A stretch of 64,000 nt of DNA from an uncultured Bacteroidales bacterium. Its GTDB lineage: Bacteria > Bacteroidota > Bacteroidia > Bacteroidales > P3. Shown in pieces: positions 34,744 through 44,316 of this stretch. The DNA is taken from the NCBI GenBank assembly GCA_944321735.1, contig CALUMK010000011.1, positions 1 through 64,000 of the forward strand, read 5' to 3'. Made by a program: the position numbers and the translations under genes. The notes beneath the pieces were generated by a model. That model ran no database searches and was not told the DNA's origin. It worked only from the letters and a program-made list of their open reading frames with translations. Numbering within the stretch: the first letter of the stretch is position 1; each line of letters starts with the position of its first letter.

Positions 34744-35751
34744 TTAGGCTCTGGCATAAGGCACCGCCGACAAATCGCAGAAACGGCCGTCCTTGAACTT
34801 GAAATACCCGGCCATGCCCACCATGGCGGCATTGTCGGTCGTGAACGAGAAAGGCGGCACAAAGGCTTCCCACCCGTATTTCTCCTGCCCCTCTTCCATG
34901 CGGCTCCGCAACAAGGAATTGGCCGATACGCCGCCGCCTATCGCTACCTGCCGGATACCTGTCTGGCGCGATGCCAGAACCAGTTTTTCCATCAGACTGT
35001 CCACCACCGCCGCCTGCACCGAGGCGCACAAATCATTTACATTCTGCTGAATGAAATCCGGATTCTCCTTCAAATGATCCCGGACCATATAGAGGAAAGA
35101 GGTCTTCAAGCCGCTGAAACTGAAATCCAGACCCGGAATCCGAGGCCTGGCAATCTTGAATGCCTTGGGATTCCCCTCTTTGGCGAGCCTGTCTATCACC
35201 GGACCGCCAGGATAACCTAATCCCATGATTTTGGCCGCCTTGTCGATGCACTCGCCGGCCGCATCATCGATAGTCCCGCCCAGTGTGGTGAACTTGGATG
35301 GGCTTTCCACCTTCAGAATCTGCGTGTGACCGCCCGAAACCAACAGGCAAAGGAAAGGGAAGGAGGGCGCATGATGATACTGGGGCGTCCGCAAAAAATG
35401 CGAGAGCACATGGGCCTCCAAATGGTTCACTTCCACCAAAGGGATATGCAAGGACAAAGACAAAGCCTTGGCAAAGGAAACCCCGACCAACAAAGAACCT
35501 AACAAGCCCGGCCCCCGGGTAAAGGCAACCGCAGCGATCTTTTCCTTGCCGATTCCGGCCGTCTTCAAAGCCGCATCCACCACGGGCACAATGTTCTGCA
35601 TATGGGCACGGGATGCTAGTTCCGGCACCACGCCTCCGTACATTTCATGCACCTTCTGGCTGGCAATCATATTGGAGAGCAAAAGGTCGCCGTTCAGGAC
35701 AGCGGCCGAAGTATCATCGCAAGACGATTCTATGGCAAGAATGTAGGACAT
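34744..35751 (-). CDS. tsaD: tRNA N6-adenosine threonylcarbamoyltransferase
   Basis: TsaD transfers the threonylcarbamoyl group to A37 of ANN-decoding tRNAs, acting with TsaB/TsaE. At 335 residues it has ESSCDDTSAA near the start, PELASRAH, GPGLLGSLLVG, the metal-binding HxxxH in VNHLEAHV (His110, His114), VSGGHTQI, and GYPGGP. Length and motifs are standard. Its leader carries two tandem -7 boxes within promoter-type repeats (35841-36005). Confidence 0.95.
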   Translation of the reverse strand: MSYILAIESSCDDTSAAVLNGDLLLSNMIASQKVHEMYGGVVPELASRAHMQNIVPVVDAALKTAGIGKEKIAAVAFTRGPGLLGSLLVGVSFAKALSLSLHIPLVEVNHLEAHVLSHFLRTPQYHHAPSFPFLCLLVSGGHTQILKVESPSKFTTLGGTIDDAAGECIDKAAKIMGLGYPGGPVIDRLAKEGNPKAFKIARPRIPGLDFSFSGLKTSFLYMVRDHLKENPDFIQQNVNDLCASVQAAVVDSLMEKLVLASRQTGIRQVAIGGGVSANSLLRSRMEEGQEKYGWEAFVPPFSFTTDNAAMVGMAGYFKFKDGRFCDLSAVPYARA

Positions 35752-35840
35752 GTCTTTATTATTTCTACCTTTGTTTATTTGAGGCGAACCCTATGGCGCC
35801 ACATTGAGTCCGCTCTATTGGCGAAGTCCGCACAAAGTTG

Positions 35841-36022
35841 CAAAAATAGTGAAAGTCGAGAGCAGAGCAAACGAGATTGCTCGATTTGCTCTGCCGAGGC
35901 GCATCCAAAGCCCCGATTAAGCCGAACGCAAACTGAACTTGTTCGGGTTTGCTGAGGCGGAGGGGCTTCGGCGTAGCCAATCTTCGATGCGAAGCAATCA
36001 AAGATAGTGAAAGTCGAGCGCC
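35841..36022 (-). repeat. Tandem promoter-bearing repeats in the tsaD-tamB gap
   Basis: On the minus strand ctcgactttcacta is followed by TATTTTTG (plus 35841-35848), and again by TATCTTTG (plus 35998-36005). The shared core is about 22 bp; a gcct/ggct, aaccgaac-like filler lies between. Both boxes point towards tsaD. On the plus strand TACCTTTG at 35766-35773 points to tamB, and gattttgcagac near 36050 resembles a degenerate box. The rest of the 35752-36108 gap is not coding. Confidence 0.6.
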
Positions 36023-36108
36023 ATGCAAAAAGAGCTCGTGCGATTTTGCAGACGGAAGGGGTCGCGCGAAGCCAAGCTTTGACAAAGTCCTCGTTAAAGA
36101 AATTTGAT

Positions 36109-39100
36109 TTGAAAAAGGCATTCCGAATCATCCGAAAGATACTGCTCAGCCTTCTGCTGGCAGTCATTCTTCTCCTGCTTCTGGCGGGCGGCTTGGTTCA
36201 TGTCCCGTTCGTCCAGAAATTCCTGGCCGACAAAGCCTCCGGATACCTGAGCGAATACATGGAATGCGAAGTAAGCGTCACCAGTGCGGAAATCGATTTC
36301 CTGGATCTTACCGCCACATTGCGGGGCATCCAAATCTTAGACAAGCGCAAGAACCCCACGGTCTATATCGAATACGCCCAAGCCATACTGCAATCCTTCA
36401 ATTCCAAGAAAATCGTCTTGGCCTCGGCACATCTGAGAAACCCGCAAATCATCATCCGGCGTTACGAAGGAGATACCCAATCCGACTTCAAACGGGTCAT
36501 AAGCAAAATCGCCGCCCGGCCCAAGAAAGACACTGCCTTGCGCAAAGCCTTCATCATGGACCGAATCCGTATAGACAACGGAACCTTTTATTACGATGCC
36601 GAGGACTTTGCCGGCAAACCGGTAGGCCAGACCGATTTCAAGCATATCGCCCTTTCGGGAGTAGAGGTGAATGCCCGCAATTTCTATACCCGCTGCGGAC
36701 GGGTAATGGCCCAGATCGACCATCTGGAAGCCTGGGAAAAATCGGAAGTGCTCATAACCGATTTCGTTTCACGCATATACGTGGACAAAGGCCGGTTGCA
36801 TTTCATGGGTACCCGGATCCAGACACCGGAAAGCGACATCAAACTGGATTTGAATCTCAAGGCAAAAGACTGGAAACGATACAAATATTTTACCGAAGAA
36901 GTAAATTTGAACGGAACCATACAAGGACATTCCGAACTGGCGCTTTCGGATCTGGCCCATTTCGTACCGGCAGTCAAGAACTTGACAGCCACCGTGCAAT
37001 TGAGCGGGAAAGTGCGCGGTCCGGTATCCGATCTGCAATTAAGCAAATTGAAAATAGCGACAGGCGATTCCACCCGGATCGAAGGCGACTTCCACTTAAA
37101 AGGATTGCCGGACATACAAAAGGGCAAACTAAACTTGAACATACAGGATATCAAGCTAAACCGAGCCGACTTGGACACGATGGGACTGTTCCGGGCTTTC
37201 AGCATCCAGATACCGAAAAGCTTGCACGCCCTGCGGTTCGCAAACTTGAAAGGAACCTTCTCCGGCCAAGGAGACTTTGACAGATTCAGTGCCAACCTCC
37301 GCCTTCAAACCAATGTAGGCAATTTTCATTTCCAGAATTCCGCCACCGACACCACGCAAGGGCAAACGTTCATGAACGGGCATCTGCAGGCCGAAAGAGT
37401 CGATATCGGCCGAATCCTCCACAAAAGAGAGCTTTTAGGCTGTCTGGACTTGCAAACCTCGTTTTCCATGATAGGCAAGAGCCTAAAGACCATGACATAC
37501 GATATGAGCGGACAGGTCAGCAACTTGGAAATCGACCAAGACATCATGGCTCCGCTGGACTTCGACCTTGTCTTTGCCCGGAATTTTTTCGCCGGACGAA
37601 TGGGTTGCCAAGACCCCGATTTGGACTTTGACATGGGAGGCATCGTGGATTTCCGTTCCGACACTTCGCATACACGCTATCTTCTGGATTTGAGGAATAT
37701 CAATCTCACCCCACTGCATTTGCTGGGCGACACCGGTTTCTGCGCACTCCAGACCAAACTCGATGTAAACCATATTGGAAACAGGGTTTTCAACATCTAT
37801 GGCAATATACTTTTGGAAGATACCCGGATTACCCGATTGGACAACCAATTCCATTTGGATAGCCTCCGTCTAAGCATCAAACAAATCGATGCCGACATCA
37901 AGCAAGTCGCCGTTCGTTCAGACCTGCTGAAACTGGACGCTCAAGGACAATGGGACATCAAAAACCTCGGAGAGGAAAGCCGTCGGTATATCACGCACTA
38001 TTTCCCGTATGCCTTCGACAGCCTGCCGGCCAGAGACAGCCTGCTGCCGGTCCCCGGATTCAACCTCAGCCTGCAATTGACCGACCCGGACTCATTGCTG
38101 GACGTATTCTTTCCTGCCTGGCGAATGCCTTTAGGAATGCAGCTGGATCTGACTTACGATGCAAGGCAAAAATACTCGGAAATACATTTGGACTTGCCTT
38201 ACATCCAAAACGGAAACATCGCCTTGATGCGAAACAACATAGAATTGCATTCCGATACCAACCATATCGGAATGGAACTCCAGACCAAGGATCTTTACTT
38301 GGACGACAGTCTCCGTTTCAAGGATTTTGCCATTTCTCTGCAAAAGCAGAATCAAAACATTCTGTCCTACCATATAGGCTGGGCCAAAGATTCGGCAAAA
38401 ATCAGTCGGCAGACGGCTTCATTGAATGGAAACATCCAATTCCTTGCTCCCAGCAAGATTGGCATCCTGCTGCAAGATTTCGCTCTTTATGTAGGGAACA
38501 CTTTCTGGAGAAACTATCCTGACGGGAACATCCTGGTCAGCAAGGATTCCCTGGTTTTCGACAGCGTGGGGATGTATTCGCCGCAAACCCACGACGGGAT
38601 TCTGATCAAAGGCGACCTGTCCCATAATCCCGCGTCCTTGCTGCGGGCGGACTTCTCCAACTTCAACTTCTCCTATTTTGATTTCCTCTTGCGCCAGTTC
38701 AAAATGGATATTGACGCCCAGATCAACGGCTTTGCCGAAATCAAGGATTTCCACGGTCTCTTTGACCTGAATGCCAATCTGAGTTTGGACGACCTGCACA
38801 TCAACCAGACCCCTTACGGGAAAGGAGAGCTGAATCTGGCATTCAATCGGGAGGAGGCCGTCAAAGCCATGTTCCGCATTTTGCAAGCCGGGCAAATGAC
38901 ATCAGACTCCCGTTCCTCCTTGATTTTATCAGGCACATACAGACCCAAAAAAGACAAGCTCTTGGCAGCTGAGGGTCGTATTTCGGGTTTGCCAGTCTCG
39001 TTCCTTGATGGCTTCTTTTCATCGTTCGCACGAGAGATGGATGGTCGGCTGAACGGGACATTCCGTATCGGAGGAACGCTTTCCCGCCCCATATTCGATG

Positions 39101-40665
39101 CACGTTTTTACTCGGATTCATTAGCTTTCACTATCTCCGCATTGGAAAGCCGTTACGTGTTTTCCGATTTGGATTTTCGTTTAGACTCCAAAGAAATCCG
39201 ATTCATTTCAGGTCGGTTCAAAGACCCCTTATTCAACACGGAAGGCGACTTGCAAGGCAGAATTTCACACAATAACTTCAAGGACATACGATTGGATCTT
39301 GGGGTGAATTTCAACAACCTCCTAGCCATGAATACGTCCCGGCAACCGGGTTCGTTATTCTGGGGCACGGTTTTCGGTTCGGGTTCGCTGAACATAACAG
39401 GCCCCGTATCCGACTTGAACATGACCCTGAACGCCCAAGTCGATGAAAACTCTGATATTTCGTTTGATTTCTCCTCATCCTCAGGAGGAAGCGGCGCCAG
39501 TTTCATCTCCTTTGTCGAGAAGCAGAAAAACAAAGACAGCCTTACGGCATTGGAAAACCTCTATGCCCGCAACCGGATCCGTTTTGCCCGCAAAGGCCGC
39601 CTCACCTTGGATCTCAACCTGAATGTAACCCCAGGCTTGAATGTCAACGTAGGCCTGCATAATAACTCCATGGCCGGTAATCTTGTAGCAACCGGCAACG
39701 GGATACTGCGCCTGTACATGCCTGGAGGCAATCCCCAGCTGTTCGGGACATACACCATCGAAGGCGGGGAATTCGATTTCTCGATGGTAAACCTGATTAA
39801 CCGAAATTTCACACTGGAAGAAGGCGGCACGATTTCGTGGATAGGCCCCATGGCCGATGCCAGAGTCAACATCCGGGCCGACTACCAAACCAAAGCCAGC
39901 CTGTATCCTGTATTGGCCTCGCTCGGCGTCAGCGAAGAAGACGCCCAACAATTAAAACAAAATGCAACGGTCAAAAGCATCATTGTCTTATCAGGCAAGC
40001 TCACCAACCCGGATATCGGCTTCGATATCGATTTAGCCAATACCGATGAAGACACCCGGGACAGGTTCTTCTCCGTTATCAAGAAAGACGATGAAGACGA
40101 AATGCTGCGCCAGACCTTCTCCTTGCTGATGTTCAACAGTTTCATGGCCGTGGAAGGCTCTACCGCAAACTCAGCTGGCAACGCAGCCCTGTCTTCTTCT
40201 TCCGAATTCATTTTCAGCCAATTCAACAACTTCTTATCCCAATTTGGCAGCGATTTCAATGTCGGGGTCAATTACAAGCCCGGCGATATCAATACAAATT
40301 CGGAATGGCAGGTATCCATGTCCGGCCAGCTTTTCGACGATCGCTTGGTCATCAACGGCAATCTAGGCGTATCAGACCGAAGCAATAACACAGGAGCCAA
40401 CACCGTGGTGGGCGATGTTGATGTGGAATGGAAATTCACCGAAGAATTACGCTTGCGAGGTTTCAACCACTCCAACGACCAAGACCTGACCAAACCTGCC
40501 AATTCCTACACCCAAGGTGTCGGAATCGTATTCCGAAGGAATTTCGACAACCTGCACGAATTCCTGCACGGTACCAAGCCTCGCCGGACTAGATCCGAAC
40601 GCCAGGCGGAACGGAAGAAGAACCGGGAAATCCGCCAACTGAAACGGGAACAGAAGCAACAATAA
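36109..40665 (+). CDS. tamB: TamB-like translocation/assembly module protein (DUF490)
   Basis: A ~1518-residue AsmA/TamB-superfamily protein: one N-terminal membrane helix, then a very long beta-helical periplasmic domain that is thought to bridge inner and outer membranes for lipid or outer-membrane protein traffic. The conserved DUF490 C-terminus is clear (GNGILRLYMPGGNPQLFGTY, EGGEFDFSMVNLINRNFTLEEGGTISW). It ends in a lysine/arginine-rich tail. No ATG is available: the frame opens at GTG 36007 inside a promoter repeat. I prefer TTG 36109 (then AAAAAGGCATTC), preceded by aaagaaa, because it gives MKKAFRIIRKILL before the helix. TTG 36079 is the alternative. TamA/BamA partners are not nearby. 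Confidence 0.87.
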   Translation: MKKAFRIIRKILLSLLLAVILLLLLAGGLVHVPFVQKFLADKASGYLSEYMECEVSVTSAEIDFLDLTATLRGIQILDKRKNPTVYIEYAQAILQSFNSKKIVLASAHLRNPQIIIRRYEGDTQSDFKRVISKIAARPKKDTALRKAFIMDRIRIDNGTFYYDAEDFAGKPVGQTDFKHIALSGVEVNARNFYTRCGRVMAQIDHLEAWEKSEVLITDFVSRIYVDKGRLHFMGTRIQTPESDIKLDLNLKAKDWKRYKYFTEEVNLNGTIQGHSELALSDLAHFVPAVKNLTATVQLSGKVRGPVSDLQLSKLKIATGDSTRIEGDFHLKGLPDIQKGKLNLNIQDIKLNRADLDTMGLFRAFSIQIPKSLHALRFANLKGTFSGQGDFDRFSANLRLQTNVGNFHFQNSATDTTQGQTFMNGHLQAERVDIGRILHKRELLGCLDLQTSFSMIGKSLKTMTYDMSGQVSNLEIDQDIMAPLDFDLVFARNFFAGRMGCQDPDLDFDMGGIVDFRSDTSHTRYLLDLRNINLTPLHLLGDTGFCALQTKLDVNHIGNRVFNIYGNILLEDTRITRLDNQFHLDSLRLSIKQIDADIKQVAVRSDLLKLDAQGQWDIKNLGEESRRYITHYFPYAFDSLPARDSLLPVPGFNLSLQLTDPDSLLDVFFPAWRMPLGMQLDLTYDARQKYSEIHLDLPYIQNGNIALMRNNIELHSDTNHIGMELQTKDLYLDDSLRFKDFAISLQKQNQNILSYHIGWAKDSAKISRQTASLNGNIQFLAPSKIGILLQDFALYVGNTFWRNYPDGNILVSKDSLVFDSVGMYSPQTHDGILIKGDLSHNPASLLRADFSNFNFSYFDFLLRQFKMDIDAQINGFAEIKDFHGLFDLNANLSLDDLHINQTPYGKGELNLAFNREEAVKAMFRILQAGQMTSDSRSSLILSGTYRPKKDKLLAAEGRISGLPVSFLDGFFSSFAREMDGRLNGTFRIGGTLSRPIFDARFYSDSLAFTISALESRYVFSDLDFRLDSKEIRFISGRFKDPLFNTEGDLQGRISHNNFKDIRLDLGVNFNNLLAMNTSRQPGSLFWGTVFGSGSLNITGPVSDLNMTLNAQVDENSDISFDFSSSSGGSGASFISFVEKQKNKDSLTALENLYARNRIRFARKGRLTLDLNLNVTPGLNVNVGLHNNSMAGNLVATGNGILRLYMPGGNPQLFGTYTIEGGEFDFSMVNLINRNFTLEEGGTISWIGPMADARVNIRADYQTKASLYPVLASLGVSEEDAQQLKQNATVKSIIVLSGKLTNPDIGFDIDLANTDEDTRDRFFSVIKKDDEDEMLRQTFSLLMFNSFMAVEGSTANSAGNAALSSSSEFIFSQFNNFLSQFGSDFNVGVNYKPGDINTNSEWQVSMSGQLFDDRLVINGNLGVSDRSNNTGANTVVGDVDVEWKFTEELRLRGFNHSNDQDLTKPANSYTQGVGIVFRRNFDNLHEFLHGTKPRRTRSERQAERKKNREIRQLKREQKQQ

Positions 40666-40675
40666 ACTGCTTCCC

Positions 40676-40705
40676 TTGCCGCAATCCAAATTTTGCCTAT
40701 CTTTG
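40676..40705 (+). promoter_or_regulatory. Promoter of porU
   Basis: TTG (40676-40678), 19-bp spacer, then TATCTTTG (40698-40705). This is a textbook Bacteroidota -33/-7 pair, 31 bp before the porU ATG. Confidence 0.8.
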
Positions 40706-40736
40706 CTCTAATGGCCTTGGATACGCCTCAGAAACC

Positions 40737-43700
40737 ATGAATCGCATACCTCTTCATCTAAGAAATTTGCTATGCCTGCTCGCTTGCTGGAGCATTGCAG
40801 CGACAGCTTTCCCCTGCCAGGCGCAAGAATCCTCCCATCCATACCAAGCCCAAAAGCAGTCCGTATTGTCATCAGGCCCCAGCCTTAAAATCGGCGTCAC
40901 ACAAGACGGCGTCTATCGTATCCGATATGAAGACTTGGTTTCCGCCGGTCTGACCAACCAAGCCGAACCCAGTTCCAATATCGCCCTCTACGGCAACAAA
41001 AGCGGGATGCTGCCCTACTTCAACACGCCGGATATACCGGACGACCTCAGCCCCTTGCCGATTTGGATCCAAGACGGGGGCGACGGAACCTTCGGCCCAG
41101 GCGACTATTTCCTGTTCCTTGGACAATCCCCGCATATCTGGACCTACGACACCTCGCATGGATTTCTCCACCAGACCAATTATTACAGCGACACTACTTA
41201 TTATTTCGTCTCCTTGAATCCCGTATCGACTTGCCGTATCGAAAATGCTACCGAAACGGGACAAGGGGATACCCGCATAACCACATCCATCGAGCATGTC
41301 CACCACGAAAACGACCTCAGCAATATCTGCAACGGCAGCGTGCATTGGTTAGGAGAACGTTTTTCTTCATCGGGAGAGAGCCAGACTGTCACGCTTTCCA
41401 CCCCCGACCCCGCCAACGGGAATCAAAAAAACGCGAAATTGTTAATACAGACTGCCGTCCAAACCAATAACGGAACAGCCTCCTTCAAAATTCATGCGAA
41501 CGGAGAAAACATGCAAATCAATCATACAGGTGCCACCGGCTCAAATGCCGTATCTCCCTGCACCGACATGAGAAGCCTGCAACAAGAGTTATCAATCTCC
41601 GCCAGCCAGACTTCCATAGTCTTTACGTACCAGAAAAGCAATGCGGCAAGCAGCGGGTTCATCGACTTCATCGACTTGTTGTACGAACGTTCCTTGCGCG
41701 TTCGGGATCAAGCCCTTTTCTTCCGCAACCCGGCAGCCTTGAACCAAAAAGCCTCATTCATCCTGCAAGCCGATGCAGGGCTGCAAGTCTGGGACATCAC
41801 TAATGTTTACCGAATCCGAAAACTGAGCGTAAACCAAAGTGGGACATCGTATTCGTTTACCGCCGCAGCCGATTCCATCCTGCATGAATACGTGGCATTC
41901 CATCCCAATAATGCATCCAGCCCGGCTTCCATACTCTTGCAGAAAGAGCAGAACCTGCATGGAGCCAACAATATAGACTATATCTTAGTGACCCATCCCC
42001 AATTCCTGGACTATGCCAATCAAATTGCCGACATGCACCGGGAAAGGAACGGGTACTCCGTATTAGTAGCCACTACAGACCAAATATACAACGAGTTTTC
42101 TTCGGGCGCGAAAGACCCTTCGGCAATCCGGATGCTTGCCAAACACCTTTGGGACAAATCAGATTCTCTTCACCGCCCTCGCCATTTGCTGCTTTTAGGC
42201 GCTGCCTCTTACGACTACAAAGGGCGGCTAGGGCATTTGACCGATTTTGTCCCCACCTTCGAATCCCTGTCCAACCTGCATGAAGGCGGAGGAGACCCAA
42301 TTGAGGACAACTTCGGCTACATGGGAGAGAATGAAGGCTTCTCCCCCGGAGAGAGCCAAGGACGGGGCAACATGGACATAGCCGTCGGACGGCTTCCCAT
42401 CCGAAACCAAGAAGATGCCGAGGCCGTAGTGGAAAAAATCGATATCTATTCCAGTCCGGAATACCTGTACGATGCGCGGAACCCGAACCTGCCGGGCAAT
42501 CTGGGCGACTGGAGGAACGAGATTTCCTTTGTTTGCGACGATGGCTTTGAAAGCCGTATGGAAAGCGACATCCTGGCCAACAACTGGCCCGACACACGAA
42601 TTCCTGCTTTCCATATCAACAAGCTGTACTCGGACGCCTACGAAAGAGTCTCTTCATCCACCTCCAACCGTGTTCCTGCCCTAGAATCCAACATCCGCAC
42701 GGCCATCGAGGAAGGCAATTTGTTCATTGGCTATTACGGACATAGCGGCTGGGATGCCTGGTCCGATGAAAGAATCCTGTCGATTGATATCATCAACCAG
42801 CTCAAAGAAAGCCTTTCTTATCCCATCATGTTCTCTTCTTCCTGCACATTCGGTTATTTCGATTACATAGACCGGCCTTCTGCGGCAGAACTATTGGTGC
42901 TCCGTCCCCGCAGCGGTGCCATTGCCATCGTCACCACGACCCGCACCGCCTATACCGGAGCGATAGAATCCATCCTGAAACTGTTCATCCAAAAGATAAC
43001 CGAACGTGCATCGGGACAAGTCACTACCATCGGGGACGCCTATTTGTACGCCAAACAAAGGCATACTGGGGGAGCTGTCCAAAAATTCGCATTATTGGGC
43101 GATCCGGGACTGCGAACCGCTACCCCGCGCTACAATGTACAAACCTTGCAAATCAACGGGCAGGAAGCCTCGTCAAAGCAAATAGACACGCTCAAAGCTT
43201 TAAGTCCCATTACAATAGAAGGATGCATCACCGACCATCAAGGCCGCTTGTTAGAAGACTTTAATGGAACCGTCATTACCAAAGTTTACGACAAATCCGT
43301 CATGGAGTCCACTTTGGGCAACTACAATCCTCAAAGTAATACAAACAACAGAGTCATCACATTCCAAAGCCAGAACAGCCTGCTTTTCCAAGGCTACTCG
43401 GATGTAAAAGACGGACGTTTCAGCGTCAGCTTCATCGTGCCCAAAGACATTCAATACAATTACGGGAATGGGAAAATAGAATATTACGCCTATTCCAACA
43501 CTTCCGATGCCAACGGCTGCTTTGAAGATATCGTGGTAGGAGGGTTCGACGCCGAAAGCGTTCTGGACACCATGCCGCCCATAGTTGACTTGTACATCAA
43601 CCGGAACAACTACATCCCTGGCACTGTCGGAGAGTCGCCTTACTTGTATGCCGAGATTAGCGACCGCTTCGGCATCAACACAACCGGTACCGGCATCGGA

Positions 43701-44231
43701 CACAACATGACCTTGGTGATTGACGAAGACTTCAGTAATCCTATCGTGGTCAACAATCTGTTCCGATACAATCCTGGCAGCTATACCGAAGGGACTTTGA
43801 GCTACCCGCTGAACCTGGAACGCGGCGAGCATACAGCACAGCTCAAAGTATGGAATATCAATAACATATCAACAACGGAATCCATTTCATTCCGCATTGG
43901 AGAATCCGATAAACCGGAGATTTTTGAAATCCGTGCGATTCCCAACCCTGTCAAAAACGATTATGTGGATATCTACTTCAACCATAATGGCTACGGAGGA
44001 GGCATAGAACAGTGTGAAGTAAATATTTTCAATTTGCAAGGAAGGCGCATAGCCAGTTTTGACTACCCTGTAGAAGACATTTCCGGCTATTCGATAGGCC
44101 CTATCCGCTGGGACATGAGCCGAACCAATGGCGGTCGCGTCCAATCCGGAATGTACATCGCCCACATCCGGGCGCATCATGCGGATGGCAACATCAGTCA
44201 CAAGACGGTCAAGATTATTGTCTTGAAATAA
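40737..44231 (+). CDS. porU: PorU, type IX secretion C25 sortase
   Basis: PorU is the gingipain-like C25 cysteine peptidase that removes the sorting domain of T9SS cargo and attaches it to A-LPS on the surface. This protein is 1164 residues, near the known length. Signal peptide at the start (..PCQAQ). Catalytic His669 lies in YYGHSGWDAW and Cys703 in MFSSSCTFGYFD, a spacing close to that in P. gingivalis PorU. The C-terminal ~90 residues (VNIFNLQGRRIASFDYP..SGMYIAHIRA..KTVKIIVLK) form a type A sorting-like domain, as in other PorU proteins. The partner PorV is not adjacent. It has its own strong promoter. Confidence 0.93.
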   Translation: MNRIPLHLRNLLCLLACWSIAATAFPCQAQESSHPYQAQKQSVLSSGPSLKIGVTQDGVYRIRYEDLVSAGLTNQAEPSSNIALYGNKSGMLPYFNTPDIPDDLSPLPIWIQDGGDGTFGPGDYFLFLGQSPHIWTYDTSHGFLHQTNYYSDTTYYFVSLNPVSTCRIENATETGQGDTRITTSIEHVHHENDLSNICNGSVHWLGERFSSSGESQTVTLSTPDPANGNQKNAKLLIQTAVQTNNGTASFKIHANGENMQINHTGATGSNAVSPCTDMRSLQQELSISASQTSIVFTYQKSNAASSGFIDFIDLLYERSLRVRDQALFFRNPAALNQKASFILQADAGLQVWDITNVYRIRKLSVNQSGTSYSFTAAADSILHEYVAFHPNNASSPASILLQKEQNLHGANNIDYILVTHPQFLDYANQIADMHRERNGYSVLVATTDQIYNEFSSGAKDPSAIRMLAKHLWDKSDSLHRPRHLLLLGAASYDYKGRLGHLTDFVPTFESLSNLHEGGGDPIEDNFGYMGENEGFSPGESQGRGNMDIAVGRLPIRNQEDAEAVVEKIDIYSSPEYLYDARNPNLPGNLGDWRNEISFVCDDGFESRMESDILANNWPDTRIPAFHINKLYSDAYERVSSSTSNRVPALESNIRTAIEEGNLFIGYYGHSGWDAWSDERILSIDIINQLKESLSYPIMFSSSCTFGYFDYIDRPSAAELLVLRPRSGAIAIVTTTRTAYTGAIESILKLFIQKITERASGQVTTIGDAYLYAKQRHTGGAVQKFALLGDPGLRTATPRYNVQTLQINGQEASSKQIDTLKALSPITIEGCITDHQGRLLEDFNGTVITKVYDKSVMESTLGNYNPQSNTNNRVITFQSQNSLLFQGYSDVKDGRFSVSFIVPKDIQYNYGNGKIEYYAYSNTSDANGCFEDIVVGGFDAESVLDTMPPIVDLYINRNNYIPGTVGESPYLYAEISDRFGINTTGTGIGHNMTLVIDEDFSNPIVVNNLFRYNPGSYTEGTLSYPLNLERGEHTAQLKVWNINNISTTESISFRIGESDKPEIFEIRAIPNPVKNDYVDIYFNHNGYGGGIEQCEVNIFNLQGRRIASFDYPVEDISGYSIGPIRWDMSRTNGGRVQSGMYIAHIRAHHADGNISHKTVKIIVLK

Positions 44232-44316
44232 TCCCGAAACGACAGGCATCGCCCTCTGAGCCTTGCAAACCAAGGATACCGACCAGCGAAGATAAACAAG
44301 GGAGGCCGAACAAGGC

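Noticed and set aside
35766-35773. Plus-strand TACCTTTG as the tamB promoter
   Set aside because: It fits the -7 consensus but lies about 335 bp from the likely start, within the tsaD leader, and lacks a -33 TTG; kept only as a possibility.
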